Assembly (NCBI GenBank): GCA_934728255.1
Contig: CAKVEC010000003.1
Span: 62,001 to 126,000, forward strand
Reading direction: 5' to 3'
From: an uncultured Bacteroidales bacterium
GTDB taxonomy: Bacteria > Bacteroidota > Bacteroidia > Bacteroidales > Paludibacteraceae
DNA: 64,000 bases
Shown here: positions 32,490-40,990 of the stretch, in pieces
Layout: every line of letters starts with the position of its first letter
How positions within the stretch are numbered: position 1 is the stretch's first letter
Position numbers and translations under genes: made by a program
The notes under the pieces: generated by a model
The model's database searches: none
Seen by the model: the letters and a program-made list of their open reading frames with translations, nothing else
What the model was told of the DNA's origin: nothing

Positions 32490-33842
32490 TTACTCCCTCT
32501 TGATCACGCTGCCGCCTACTGCCATACTCTGTTTGACTGCGGGATTACCCTCGTAGGTGATCTTGCTCGCCCCTGCGGCCTGCGCCCAGAGGTTGCGCTG
32601 CACGTTCAGTTCGGCCTTGCTGGCACCCGCACAATTGATGTGCATGTCCTGCACTACAAAGTCCTCTGCATCAATCTTGCCTGCACCGCTCAAGCGAATA
32701 TCTGCCCGCTCTGCGCTGCCCGACAAATCCAGTTCGCTCGCGCCTTTGCTATCCACCGTGAGCAACTTTACCTGCAGATTTAGGTCGGCTTGTGCTGCCC
32801 CCGAAAGGTCAAGCAAAAGGCTGTCGGTAGCAAACGGACTGGCGCAGTCAATCTTGCAAGCACCCGCCGTATAGATGGCGGTCAGCGTCGGGGCTGCAAT
32901 ATCCATTTTGGCTTTGGTGTAGCGGTTGTTGCTTACCTCTACATATAGTACTCCGTCACGCACCTCGGTCGAGACATCGGCAGGCGCATTACTCCGCAAA
33001 GAGAGTTGGTGAGTTGCCGATTGTTGCAGACGCACCGCCGCACAACCTTTGATACTAATCGCCGAGAATGGTTCCACGGTGCGTTGCTCCGCCTGCATAA
33101 CGGCATCATCGTCAAAGTCCATATCATCGTCGTCCAACGCCTGCATAGTCTGTACAAAAGAGACAATTCCGCCTTGGTTGCTTACCGCCTGTGAAGCCAG
33201 CACGCCCAATCCTGCAAGCGACAGCACCCACAGAATAACCGTTATCCACCAGAACCGTGCCTTCGGTCCGCGGCGGGTACGCATATACGTTACTATCGGG
33301 GTGATAATCATCGCAATAGGCAGACCGACAGCCAGTAGCAGGCATACCACAGCCAAACCCGTGAGCCACCCGCTGCCGAAGAGGTCGAAACCCACCATCG
33401 GAATGGCGGAAGCGATACCTACGCTTGCGCCGAACAAGCCCATTAGCAAGGCAAAGACCACCATACCGAATATAAACAGCATAGGCAATGCGCAGATAAT
33501 CAAAAAGATAGTTAGCGCGATGCCGAATGCACGCCCGCAACCTTGGTTGTTGCTCTGGTGTTTCACTTTCGGACGTTTGTTCTCGCCGAAGTCAGACGGC
33601 GCACCGATACGCTGCTGTACCGACTTTACCATATCCATATTCACCACCTGCTGGTTTTTGGCAAAAAGTGCCGATTGCAGCAGTTCGGCAATACGCGCTT
33701 CTATGTCTGTCATAACATCCTTCTTCTCGTCCGTCGGCAGGCGCAACTCGATGTCCTGCAAGTAGCCCGAAAGGGTGATATAAGCATCGTTGTCGATATG
33801 AAAAATCATACCGTTCAGGTTGATGGTTCGTGTCTCTTTCAT
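32490..33842 (-). CDS. PspC-associated membrane protein with extracytoplasmic GIN domain
   Basis: 450-aa membrane protein. The start at 33842 gives the family N-terminus MKETRTINLNGMIFHIDNDA and overlaps the PadR stop by 4 bases (ATGA), implying coupled translation. N-terminal ~100 residues: cytoplasmic segment with ITLSGYLQDIELRL and a helical domain (IEARIAELLQ). Three to four membrane helices follow (FGIALTIFLIICALPMLFIFGMVV, LTGLAVVCLLLAVGLPIAMII, FWWITVILWVLSLAGLGVLA), and the C-terminal ~190 residues are a GIN/DUF2807 solenoid (ISIKGCAAVRL, DLSGAAQADL, DSKGASELDL, RLSGAGKIDA). Likely an envelope-stress sensor or effector with a PspC partner (inference). Confidence 0.85.
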   Translation of the reverse strand: MKETRTINLNGMIFHIDNDAYITLSGYLQDIELRLPTDEKKDVMTDIEARIAELLQSALFAKNQQVVNMDMVKSVQQRIGAPSDFGENKRPKVKHQSNNQGCGRAFGIALTIFLIICALPMLFIFGMVVFALLMGLFGASVGIASAIPMVGFDLFGSGWLTGLAVVCLLLAVGLPIAMIITPIVTYMRTRRGPKARFWWITVILWVLSLAGLGVLASQAVSNQGGIVSFVQTMQALDDDDMDFDDDAVMQAEQRTVEPFSAISIKGCAAVRLQQSATHQLSLRSNAPADVSTEVRDGVLYVEVSNNRYTKAKMDIAAPTLTAIYTAGACKIDCASPFATDSLLLDLSGAAQADLNLQVKLLTVDSKGASELDLSGSAERADIRLSGAGKIDAEDFVVQDMHINCAGASKAELNVQRNLWAQAAGASKITYEGNPAVKQSMAVGGSVIKRE

Positions 33843-34192
33843 TGTTGTGTTTCGTTTATAGGTTCTATACTTTCTGTTGTTATCGTGCTGATAGACTGGC
33901 TGATAGCCTGCCATTCGCGGCTCAGTTCTTCCAACAGGCTGCGCCCCTCGTCGGTCAACTGGTAGTACTTGCGCGGTGGCCCGCCGGTGGACTCCTCCCA
34001 GTGGTAAGCAAGCAGTCCGTTGTTCTTCATACGCGTCAGGAGCGGATAGAGCGTACCCTCCACTACAATCAGGTCTGCCGCTTTCAGCACATCAAGAATG
34101 TCGGAAGCGTATGCCTCGCGGCGGCTGATGATCGTCAGGATACAGTATTCCAGTATTCCCTTGCGCATCTGGCTTTTGATATTCTCTACCAT
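33839..34192 (-). CDS. PadR-family transcriptional regulator
   Basis: 117-aa winged-helix repressor of the PadR family. The start at 34192 gives MVENIKSQMRKGILEYCIL, the normal family N-terminus. The winged helix has AYASDILDVL, VVEGTLYPLLTRM (recognition helix) and GGPPRKYYQLTDEGRSLL (wing). It should control its own operon in response to an unknown ligand or envelope signal. It lies 4 bp after a PspC gene and overlaps the next gene by 4 bp, so the three are one tightly coupled unit. Confidence 0.95.
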   Translation of the reverse strand: MVENIKSQMRKGILEYCILTIISRREAYASDILDVLKAADLIVVEGTLYPLLTRMKNNGLLAYHWEESTGGPPRKYYQLTDEGRSLLEELSREWQAISQSISTITTESIEPINETQQ

Positions 34193-34196
34193 AGTC

Positions 34197-34391
34197 TTAC
34201 CATTCCGCTTGGGGCATAACAATCAGCAGGATAATGTAGAGAATGATTCCCGGGAAGCCTGCGCAGAAACAACTCAACACCGCATAGATCACACGTACGA
34301 GGGTGGCATCAATGCCAAAATACTCTGCCAGTCCGGCACATACTCCGCCCAGCATCTTATTGTTGGAGCGGGTCAGTTTCTTGTCATTCAT
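34197..34391 (-). CDS. PspC-domain membrane protein
   Basis: 64-aa PspC-domain protein: LTRSNNKMLGGVCAGLAEYFGIDATLVRVIYAV is the conserved motif, followed by one or two membrane segments (LSCFCAGFPGIILYIILLIVM). PspC proteins stabilise the membrane and act in phage-shock-like responses. First gene of the operon; followed 4 bp later by padR. Confidence 0.94.
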   Translation of the reverse strand: MNDKKLTRSNNKMLGGVCAGLAEYFGIDATLVRVIYAVLSCFCAGFPGIILYIILLIVMPQAEW

Positions 34392-34529
34392 ATTCGTCAG
34401 TTTTTATGTTAATGTCAATTTGATATACTTCGATATGCTTTTCTGTGATGCAATTTTATGGTTAATTACTGATAATACGGCGTAGCCGTTCGTTCAAAAA
34501 ACATATTTTACGATGTCTGTTGGATAACT

Positions 34530-34964
34530 TTACCAATCATAGTGCAGGAATTTACCTGCTTTGTCAAACTCAATCTCCATACCTGTATTGAGTTCCACAC
34601 TCTGTCTGCGGCGGTCAATGCTGTATTCTACGATAAACATCGTCGGGTGATGAGCCTCTACGTACTGTACAATCGCTGTCGGTACTATACCGTTCGGCAC
34701 CGCCTTGGTCTTGCAGTCCACTTTCTCCAAATTCCCCTGATAGTCAAACTCGATATAGGTTCCGTCATTCAGGCGTACCTCGTATTCGTTATGCAAACCC
34801 TCCCGCTCATATAGTATCACTGCAATGTCGGCTTTCGCAAAATAAGTCTCTACAAAGGTTTGTGCCGGTTGGGGCAGATTGGTAAACGAACCTACTTGCG
34901 CACGGTCTGCACAAGCGTTCAAACTCAGCAATACACTTGCCAAAACAATCATCATTTTTTTCAT
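34530..34964 (-). CDS. PepSY-like periplasmic protein
   Basis: 144-aa exported protein. The start at 34964 gives a signal peptide (MKKMMIVLASVLLSLNACA). The mature part has two PepSY-like (DUF2874) halves, each with a (Y/F)xVxLxDGTxIxFD-type strand pair: YEVRLNDGTYIEFDYQGNLEKVDC and VELNTGMEIEFDKAGKFLHYDW. Such proteins are thought to act as protease inhibitors or small-molecule binders in the periplasm; role unknown here. Transcribed alone on the minus strand, opposite to the tRNA operon. Confidence 0.88.
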   Translation of the reverse strand: MKKMMIVLASVLLSLNACADRAQVGSFTNLPQPAQTFVETYFAKADIAVILYEREGLHNEYEVRLNDGTYIEFDYQGNLEKVDCKTKAVPNGIVPTAIVQYVEAHHPTMFIVEYSIDRRRQSVELNTGMEIEFDKAGKFLHYDW

Positions 34965-35142
34965 ACGTTTGTGTTTTTTTAGGGTTATACTTTTTGTTTT
35001 ACGATGCAAAAGTACTGCAAATTTTAGAACTATGCAATACAAAGTATTATTTTATGTGCATAAATCTCTGTTTTGTAAAGTGTACTTTGCAAAGTAGAAT
35101 AAAAATATTCAGTTTATGCATTCTTGTACTGCTGTATAACGA

Positions 35143-35190
35143 TTACGTAGAAAAGACGTAGAAAAGACGTAGAAAGGACGTAGAAAGAAT
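35143..35190. repeat. ACGTAGAAAGG 11-bp tandem array, copy 2 (4 units)
   Basis: Units at 35145, 35156, 35167 and 35178. Lies in the 580-bp gap between a PepSY-like gene and the divergent tRNA operon. Downstream the same region has several ATGCAT blocks, as in the other two copies. I see no gene in the rest of the gap. Confidence 0.92.
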
Positions 35191-35427
35191 TTGTGCTTCC
35201 GAGGAGGTTGGGTGTATATTTATGCATCTTTTATGCAACCATTATGCATTGTACTATTGGCGTCCCTGTTGCGGGCTTGGCAAGCCTGCTTTGTATTTTG
35301 TTCGGATCTTTGCCCATATCATAAAGGCAATGCAAATGGAATATACATCTGTTATTTTCTTTATTGTTCACATACGCGCGCGTAGAGAGATAAAAATGCG
35401 TTTTTTGCATTTTTTTTGCGCAATTAT

Positions 35428-35458
35428 TTTGCTATATCCAAAAAAAGCAGTACCTTTG
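35428..35458 (+). promoter_or_regulatory. Promoter of the tRNA-tuf-rpo locus
   Basis: TTTG (35428-35431), 19 bases, TACCTTTG (35451-35458), 86 bp before the first tRNA. Confidence 0.85.
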
Positions 35459-35544
35459 CACCGCTTTTCCGCCGAACAGGGTTTGAAACTGATAAAGTAG
35501 TAATTCCGTAACGCAGAAATACAGCGTAAGTTGGAAAGCAAAAC

Positions 35545-35617
35545 GCCTCTATAGCTCAGTTGGTAGAGCACTAGATTTGTAATCCAGCGGTCGTTGGTTC
35601 GAGTCCGACTAGAGGCT
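35545..35617 (+). tRNA. tRNA-Thr (TGT)
   Basis: Acceptor GCCTCTA (35545-35551) pairs with TAGAGGC (35610-35616); anticodon TGT (35578-35580). The third pair of the anticodon stem is A-C rather than a Watson-Crick pair (CTAGA against TCCAG). No encoded CCA. Confidence 0.95.
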
Positions 35618-35700
35618 CAGGTTCTTTGAAAAGATGTATTGACAGGATAAAGTTGTAATTTGCTGATTGTAAAATTATCAAATTTACAAGTTATCAAATC

Positions 35701-35783
35701 GGGTGTGTTCCAGAGTGGCCAAATGGGGCAGACTGTAAATCTGCTGCTTTTCAGCTTCGGTGGTTCGAATCCATCCGCACCCA
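35701..35783 (+). tRNA. tRNA-Tyr (GTA)
   Basis: 83 nt with the long variable arm of a class II tRNA. GGGTGTG (35701-35707) pairs with CGCACCC (35776-35782); anticodon GTA (35735-35737). Confidence 0.96.
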
Positions 35784-35901
35784 CAACCTTAATAAGTGCG
35801 AAGAATTGCGTTGCGGAAATCTTGCACGAGTCTTTCGGGGCTTTCGCAGTTCGACGCAGACACAAGACCTCGCGCGGAAACGAAACCTCGTTTCGGATTT
35901 C

Positions 35902-35977
35902 GCGGAAATAGCTCAGTCGATAGAGCACTAGCCTTCCAAGCTGGGGGTCGCGGGTTTGAGTCCCGTTTTCCGCTCCA
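35902..35977 (+). tRNA. tRNA-Gly (TCC)
   Basis: GCGGAAA (35902-35908) pairs with TTTCCGC (35967-35973); anticodon TCC (35935-35937); discriminator T and encoded CCA (35975-35977). Confidence 0.96.
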
Positions 35978-35990
35978 AAAGATTTTTGTT

Positions 35991-36065
<75 letters not shown>

Positions 36066-36182
36066 TTGCAAACGCAAGTTTGCTCGCGTAAAGAATAGAA
36101 GGATTATGCCTTCTTTTCTTTGTGCTAAAACAAACGATTTGATAATAACTTATTATTAACGTTAATAAATTAATTTACTACT

Positions 36183-37376
36183 ATGGCAAAAGAGAAATTT
36201 GACCGCTCGAAACCGCACGTTAACATCGGTACTATCGGTCACGTTGACCACGGAAAAACTACTCTTACCGCTGCTATCTCCAAGGTTCTTCACGAGGCTG
36301 GCTTCGGTTCTGAGGATGTTAAATCTTTCGACCAGATTGATAACGCACCTGAAGAGAAAGAGCGTGGTATTACTATCAACACCGCACACATCGAGTACGA
36401 GACTGCTAACCGCCACTACGCTCACGTAGACTGCCCGGGGCACGCTGACTATGTAAAGAACATGGTTACCGGTGCTGCTCAGATGGATGGTGCAATCATC
36501 GTAGTTGCTGCAACCGATGGTCCTATGCCTCAGACCCGTGAGCACATCCTGCTCGCTCGTCAGGTGAACGTTCCTCGCTTGGTTGTGTTCATGAACAAGT
36601 GCGATATGGTTGACGATCCTGAAATGCTCGACCTCGTTGAGATGGAAATGCGTGAACTTCTTTCGTTCTACGATTTCGATGGCGACAATACTCCTATCAT
36701 CCGCGGTTCTGCACTTGGTGCATTGAACGGTGATCCGAAATGGGTGGCAAAAGTGCTTGAGTTGATGGATGCTGTTGATAACTGGATTCAACTTCCTGTT
36801 CGTGCTATCGACAAACCGTTCCTTATGCCTGTTGAGGATGTCTTCTCTATTACCGGTCGTGGTACTGTTGCTACCGGTCGTATCGAGACTGGTGTCGTTA
36901 AAGTAGGTGACGAGGTTCAGTTGATCGGTCTCGGCGCAGAGGGTAAGAAATCTGTCGTTACCGGTGTTGAGATGTTCCGTAAACTTCTTGACGAAGGTGA
37001 AGCAGGTGATAACGTTGGTCTGCTCCTCCGTGGTATTGACAAAGACGAGGTTCGTCGTGGTATGGTGCTCACTCACCCGGGTGTTGTTAAACCTTACAGC
37101 GAGTTCAAGGCTTCGGTTTATATCCTGAAAAAAGAAGAGGGTGGCCGCCACACTCCGTTCCACAACCACTATCGTCCTCAGTTCTACATCCGTACTATGG
37201 ACGTTACCGGTGAGATTACTCTCCCCGAAGGAACTGAAATGGTAATGCCGGGCGATAACCTCGAGATCCAAGTTAAGTTGATCTACCCGGTTGCTTGCTC
37301 TGAGGGTCTGCGTTTCGCTATCCGTGAGGGTGGTCGTACCGTAGGTTCGGGACAAATTACCAAACTGATTGACTAA
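36183..37376 (+). CDS. tuf: Elongation factor Tu
   Basis: 397-aa GTPase that brings aminoacyl-tRNA to the ribosome. G-domain motifs: GHVDHGKTT (P-loop, ~19), RGITINTAH (switch I with effector Thr), DCPGHADY (switch II, ~81), NKCD (~136) and SAL (~174). Domains II and III are complete (GRGTVATGRIE, HYRPQFYIRTMDVTGEI). The gene stands between four tRNAs and a tRNA-Trp/secE block, as E. coli tufB does. Codon use is strongly biased, fitting high expression. Confidence 0.99.
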   Translation: MAKEKFDRSKPHVNIGTIGHVDHGKTTLTAAISKVLHEAGFGSEDVKSFDQIDNAPEEKERGITINTAHIEYETANRHYAHVDCPGHADYVKNMVTGAAQMDGAIIVVAATDGPMPQTREHILLARQVNVPRLVVFMNKCDMVDDPEMLDLVEMEMRELLSFYDFDGDNTPIIRGSALGALNGDPKWVAKVLELMDAVDNWIQLPVRAIDKPFLMPVEDVFSITGRGTVATGRIETGVVKVGDEVQLIGLGAEGKKSVVTGVEMFRKLLDEGEAGDNVGLLLRGIDKDEVRRGMVLTHPGVVKPYSEFKASVYILKKEEGGRHTPFHNHYRPQFYIRTMDVTGEITLPEGTEMVMPGDNLEIQVKLIYPVACSEGLRFAIREGGRTVGSGQITKLID

Positions 37377-37573
37377 TATCAATCCCTAATATCTCTCGAA
37401 AGAGCGGTGAGGCGTAAGCCTCGCTGCTCAACGGAGAGAGATACTCCGACGCAAGTCGGAAAAAACAAAATTAGCAATCGGAGTGTAGCGAAAATTGGTA
37501 ATTTTGAGAGGAGGAATCGCGGCGACCTAAATTCGTGCAACGAATTTCAATGTCGCAAGCGCATTCCGACGAA

Positions 37574-37644
37574 ACGGAAGTCCTCCAATGGTAGGAGAGC
37601 GGTCTCCAAAACCGTTAATGTGGGTTCGATTCCTGCCTTCCGTG
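37574..37644 (+). tRNA. tRNA-Trp (CCA)
   Basis: ACGGAAG (37574-37580) pairs with CTTCCGT (37637-37643), discriminator G; anticodon loop CTCCAAA with anticodon CCA. No encoded CCA end. The 197-bp gap before it has two small hairpins (GTGAGGCGTAAGCCTCGC and AAATTCGTGCAACGAATTT), no gene. Confidence 0.95.
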
Positions 37645-37747
37645 CTGTTACAAACTTTACATAGGCTTCCAATCTGACTTCGGCTGTTCGTTGGAGTCGG
37701 ATTGTTGCCGTGAAAGATAGATAATATCGAAAAAAGAAACCACTTAT

Positions 37748-37936
37748 ATGAAACTTGTAGAAAATATCAAGGAATCGTACAACGAACTGGTTCACAAAGT
37801 GAGTTGGCCTACCCGCAAGGAGTTGGCACAAAGTGCGGTGGTCGTGCTGATCGCTTCCATTATTTTGGCACTCATCGTATGGCTTATGGACTGGTGCTTT
37901 GAGTCTATTATGACATTTGTTTACGGCCTGTTCTAA
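37748..37936 (+). CDS. secE: Preprotein translocase subunit SecE
   Basis: 62-aa single-membrane-helix subunit of the Sec channel. It has the amphipathic cytosolic helix with KVSWPTRKEL (the conserved V.WP.R.E motif) and one transmembrane helix (SAVVVLIASIILALIVWLM). The short one-helix form is normal outside Enterobacteria. It lies between tRNA-Trp and nusG. Confidence 0.97.
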   Translation: MKLVENIKESYNELVHKVSWPTRKELAQSAVVVLIASIILALIVWLMDWCFESIMTFVYGLF

Positions 37937-37978
37937 TTCAAGTTGTACATTGTGAAATTGCAAATCGTAAATTAGACT

Positions 37979-38530
37979 ATGGCTGACAGCAAATTCAAAT
38001 GGTATGTGCTCCGCGCAATCAGCGGTAAGGAAAACAAGGTAAAGGAGTATATCGAGAGTGCCTTGGTTACCTCTTCGCTGTTCAAAGAGTATGTGTCTCA
38101 AGTCTTGATTCCTACCGAGAAAGTAGTGGCTCTGCGCGGTGGAAAACGCACCATCAAGGAGCGTAATCTATTGCCTGGCTATGTGCTGGTAGAGTGCTAC
38201 CTTTGCGACGAGAGTTACCCCCTCTTGCGCAATATCCCCAACGTACTCGGCTTTATGAGCAACGACGGTTCGTCCGTTAAACCTGCTCCCGTTCCTCAGT
38301 CCGAAATCAATCGTATTGTGGGTAACGTTACCGAGGCGGAAGAGGAATTGCAACTCGAGGAAACCTATCTCGTGGGCGAAAAAGTGAAAGTCATCGACGG
38401 ACCGTTCAACGGTTTCAACGGTGTCATTCAAGAGGTAGCACAAGACAAACACAAACTCAAAGTGGTTGTTACTATTTTTGACCGCCAGACCCCTCTGGAA
38501 CTCGGTTTCAACCAAGTGGAAAAAGAGTAG
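37979..38530 (+). CDS. nusG: Transcription elongation/antitermination factor NusG
   Basis: 183-aa protein that binds RNA polymerase and couples it to ribosome or Rho. NGN domain at residues 1-120 (KWYVLRAISGKENKVKEYIE, LLPGYVLVE, NVLGFMSNDG), KOW domain at ~130-183 (KVKVIDGPFNGFNGVIQEV). 42 bp after secE. Confidence 0.98.
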   Translation: MADSKFKWYVLRAISGKENKVKEYIESALVTSSLFKEYVSQVLIPTEKVVALRGGKRTIKERNLLPGYVLVECYLCDESYPLLRNIPNVLGFMSNDGSSVKPAPVPQSEINRIVGNVTEAEEELQLEETYLVGEKVKVIDGPFNGFNGVIQEVAQDKHKLKVVVTIFDRQTPLELGFNQVEKE

Positions 38531-38653
38531 GAGACTTCCTGTTACGAGTCGTTAGTTACTACTCGATAGTTTCATTTTAATCAAACCGGCCGAGGATACT
38601 CCGTGTGTCCGCTATTAGGCCAAAAACTATTAACAACGTAAAACTAAACAATT

Positions 38654-39076
38654 ATGGCTAAAGAAATTGCTGGTTTTATCAAACTCCAAATCAAGGGTGG
38701 CGCTGCCAATCCTGCACCTCCGGTTGGACCGGCACTCGGTTCCAAGGGCGTGAACATCATGGAGTTCTGTAAACAATTCAATGCCAGAACTCAGGACAAA
38801 GCAGGTAAAGTATTGCCTGTAATCATTACTGTTTACACCGACAAGTCGTTCGAGTTTATCGTTAAGACTCCTCCGGTTGCTATTCAACTCCTCGAGGCTG
38901 CTAAAATCAAAAGCGGTTCGGCTCAACCTAACCGTAACAAAGTGGCTTCTATCACAGAAGAGCAATGCCGTCAAATCGCTGCCGATAAGATGGTTGACCT
39001 CAACTGCTTTACCGTTGAGAGCGCTGAGTCTATGGTAAAAGGAACTGCTCGTAGTATGGGTATTACCGTTAAATAA
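38654..39076 (+). CDS. rplK: Ribosomal protein L11 (uL11)
   Basis: 140 aa. N-terminal IAGFIKLQIKGGAANPAPPVGPALG and C-terminal rRNA-binding domain (SGSAQPNRNKVASITEEQ, MVKGTARSMGITVK). Part of the GTPase-associated centre. The 123-bp leader after nusG contains GGCC-rich pairings that may hold an L1/L11 regulatory site (not shown). Confidence 0.98.
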   Translation: MAKEIAGFIKLQIKGGAANPAPPVGPALGSKGVNIMEFCKQFNARTQDKAGKVLPVIITVYTDKSFEFIVKTPPVAIQLLEAAKIKSGSAQPNRNKVASITEEQCRQIAADKMVDLNCFTVESAESMVKGTARSMGITVK

Positions 39077-39095
39077 TTAAACTTCAATCACTATT

Positions 39096-39788
39096 ATGGC
39101 AAAATTGACAAAAAATCAAAAGCTTGCTGCTGAGAAGATTGAAGCAGGTAAGCTCTACACCGTGGCTGAGGCAGCGGCTCTCGTAAAAGAGATCACTACC
39201 ACTAAGTTCGATGCAAGCGTAGATATCGATGTTCGTTTGGGCGTTGACCCGCGTAAAGCCAACCAAATGGTTCGTGGCGTGGTTTCTCTCCCTAACGGAA
39301 CGGGCAAAACGGTTCGGGTTCTTGCACTCTGTACTCCTGACCAGGAAGCCGCTGCTAAAGAAGCAGGTGCCGACTATGTTGGTTTGGATGAGTATATCGA
39401 CAAAATTAAAGCCGGATGGACGGATGTCGATGTAATCATTACTATGCCGCAAATCATGGGTAAGATTGGTGCGCTCGGTCGTGTCCTTGGTCCTCGTGGT
39501 CTTATGCCTAACCCCAAAAGCGGTACGGTAACTATGGATGTCGCTAAGGCTGTTAAGGAGGTTAAACAAGGTAAGATTGATTTCAAAGTGGACAAATTCG
39601 GTATTGTACACACTTCGATTGGTAAGGTATCCTTCTCTGCTGAGGCAATTGCGCAAAACGCAAACGAGTTTATCGAGACTATCATCAAACTCAAACCCGC
39701 AGTATCCAAAGGTGATTACATCAAGAGCATTTATCTTTCCAGCACAATGAGTCAGGGTATCAAGATTGATCCCAAATCAATCGGTTAA
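39096..39788 (+). CDS. rplA: Ribosomal protein L1 (uL1)
   Basis: 230 aa. Conserved FDASVDIDVRLGVDPRKANQ, IGALGRVLGPRGLMPNPK and GTVTMDV. Binds 23S rRNA helix 76 and the E-site tRNA, and in other bacteria represses its own operon. 19 bp after rplK. Confidence 0.98.
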   Translation: MAKLTKNQKLAAEKIEAGKLYTVAEAAALVKEITTTKFDASVDIDVRLGVDPRKANQMVRGVVSLPNGTGKTVRVLALCTPDQEAAAKEAGADYVGLDEYIDKIKAGWTDVDVIITMPQIMGKIGALGRVLGPRGLMPNPKSGTVTMDVAKAVKEVKQGKIDFKVDKFGIVHTSIGKVSFSAEAIAQNANEFIETIIKLKPAVSKGDYIKSIYLSSTMSQGIKIDPKSIG

Positions 39789-39810
39789 TCACAACTAACA
39801 CACTGAGACA

Positions 39811-40341
39811 ATGAAAAAGGAAGATAAAAATGCGATTATCGCTGCACTCCAAGAGCAACTGGGTGAGTATCAACACTTCTATATCACCAATATCGAAGGA
39901 TTGAATGCTCAGAAAACCAGCGACCTCCGTCGTGCATGCTTCAAAAACGATATCAAACTGATCGTTGCAAAGAATACATTGCTCCACAAAGCACTCGAAG
40001 CAAAGGGCATCGACGCCCAGATCTTCGAATCGCTCAAAGGCAATACCGCTCTGATGCTCTGCAACACGGGCAACGCACCGGCTAAACTTATTAAAGAGTT
40101 TACCAAAGGCGACAAAACCGGTGAGGCTAAACCGCAACTCAAGGCGGCTTTCGTTGAGGAAAGCGTCTATGTTGGTGCGCAGAACTTGGAGTTCCTCTCT
40201 GCAATCAAATCGAAGAACGAACTTATCGGCGACCTCGTTGCACTCTTGCAATCGCCTGCTAAGAACGTTATCTCTGCTCTCCAGAGCGGTGCAAATACAC
40301 TCCACGGAGTCCTTACAACTTTGGGAGAACGCGCTGAGTAA
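39811..40341 (+). CDS. rplJ: Ribosomal protein L10 (uL10)
   Basis: 176 aa. N-terminal half with KNTLLHKALE rRNA-binding motif; the C-terminal helix (ALLQSPAKNVISALQSGANTL) anchors L7/L12 dimers. It forms the base of the ribosomal stalk. 22 bp after rplA. Confidence 0.97.
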   Translation: MKKEDKNAIIAALQEQLGEYQHFYITNIEGLNAQKTSDLRRACFKNDIKLIVAKNTLLHKALEAKGIDAQIFESLKGNTALMLCNTGNAPAKLIKEFTKGDKTGEAKPQLKAAFVEESVYVGAQNLEFLSAIKSKNELIGDLVALLQSPAKNVISALQSGANTLHGVLTTLGERAE

Positions 40342-40398
40342 TCGGCAAAAACAACAAACAATTTAACTTAAAAAATAATTTCTAAAAATAATACGACA

Positions 40399-40776
40399 AT
40401 GGCAGATCTTAAAGCTTTTGCTGAACAATTGGTTAACCTCACGGTTAAAGAAGTAAACGAACTCGCTCAAATCCTCAAAGACGAGTATGGTATCGAACCT
40501 GCAGCCGCTGCAGTTGCAGTTGCTGCTCCCGCAGCAGGTGGCGCTGAGGCAGCCGCTGAGGAGAAAACTTCGTTCGACGTAGTACTGAAGAGCGCAGGTG
40601 CTCAGAAACTTCAGGTGGTTAAGACCGTAAAAGAGCAAACCGGTCTTGGTCTTAAAGAGGCTAAAGACATTGTAGACGCTGCTCCTGCTACCGTTAAGGA
40701 AGGTCTTGACAAAGCAAGCGCAGAGGCTCTCAAGAAGGCTCTCGAAGAGGTAGGTGCTGAGGTAGAACTCAAGTAA
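40399..40776 (+). CDS. rplL: Ribosomal protein L7/L12 (bL12)
   Basis: 125 aa. N-terminal dimerisation domain (LKAFAEQLVNLTVKEVNELAQILKDEYG), Ala-rich hinge and C-terminal factor-binding domain with GLGLKEAKDIVDAAPATVKEG. Stalk protein that recruits EF-Tu and EF-G. A terminator-like hairpin follows the stop. Confidence 0.98.
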   Translation: MADLKAFAEQLVNLTVKEVNELAQILKDEYGIEPAAAAVAVAAPAAGGAEAAAEEKTSFDVVLKSAGAQKLQVVKTVKEQTGLGLKEAKDIVDAAPATVKEGLDKASAEALKKALEEVGAEVELK

Positions 40777-40798
40777 TAAACCACCACTCCGTGGCAAT

Positions 40799-40834
40799 AG
40801 GTTTAGACCCTGAAAAGGGGTCTAAACCTTTTTC
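40799..40834 (+). terminator. Attenuator between rplL and rpoB
   Basis: AGGTTTAGACCC (40799-40810) pairs perfectly with GGGTCTAAACCT (40818-40829), then TTTTCT. A strong intrinsic terminator inside the operon; it likely sets the excess of ribosomal stalk protein over RNA polymerase, as at the equivalent place in E. coli. Confidence 0.85.
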
Positions 40835-40990
40835 TCTAAATATAGTAGATTGTGAAAATAACTGAATATCTGGTAATTATTGCGCGGTTTTAGTAAAATA
40901 AATATAAATCACAAAACCATCTATTTAGTTCTAAATAATTCATTACCAGCAGTTTATTCCCTGCTCTAACAACTAACCATCCTAAAATTA

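Noticed and set aside
35191..35385. 64-codon open frame before the tRNA operon
   Set aside because: Cys/Trp-rich random-looking translation in AT-rich repeat DNA, no promoter or conserved motif.
37377..37573. Possible additional RNA gene between tuf and tRNA-Trp
   Set aside because: Only small local hairpins are seen; no promoter, no tRNA cloverleaf.
38531..38653. L1 or L11 autoregulatory site before rplK
   Set aside because: Some GGCC pairing is present but I cannot match it to the known L1-binding stem, so not listed as a feature.
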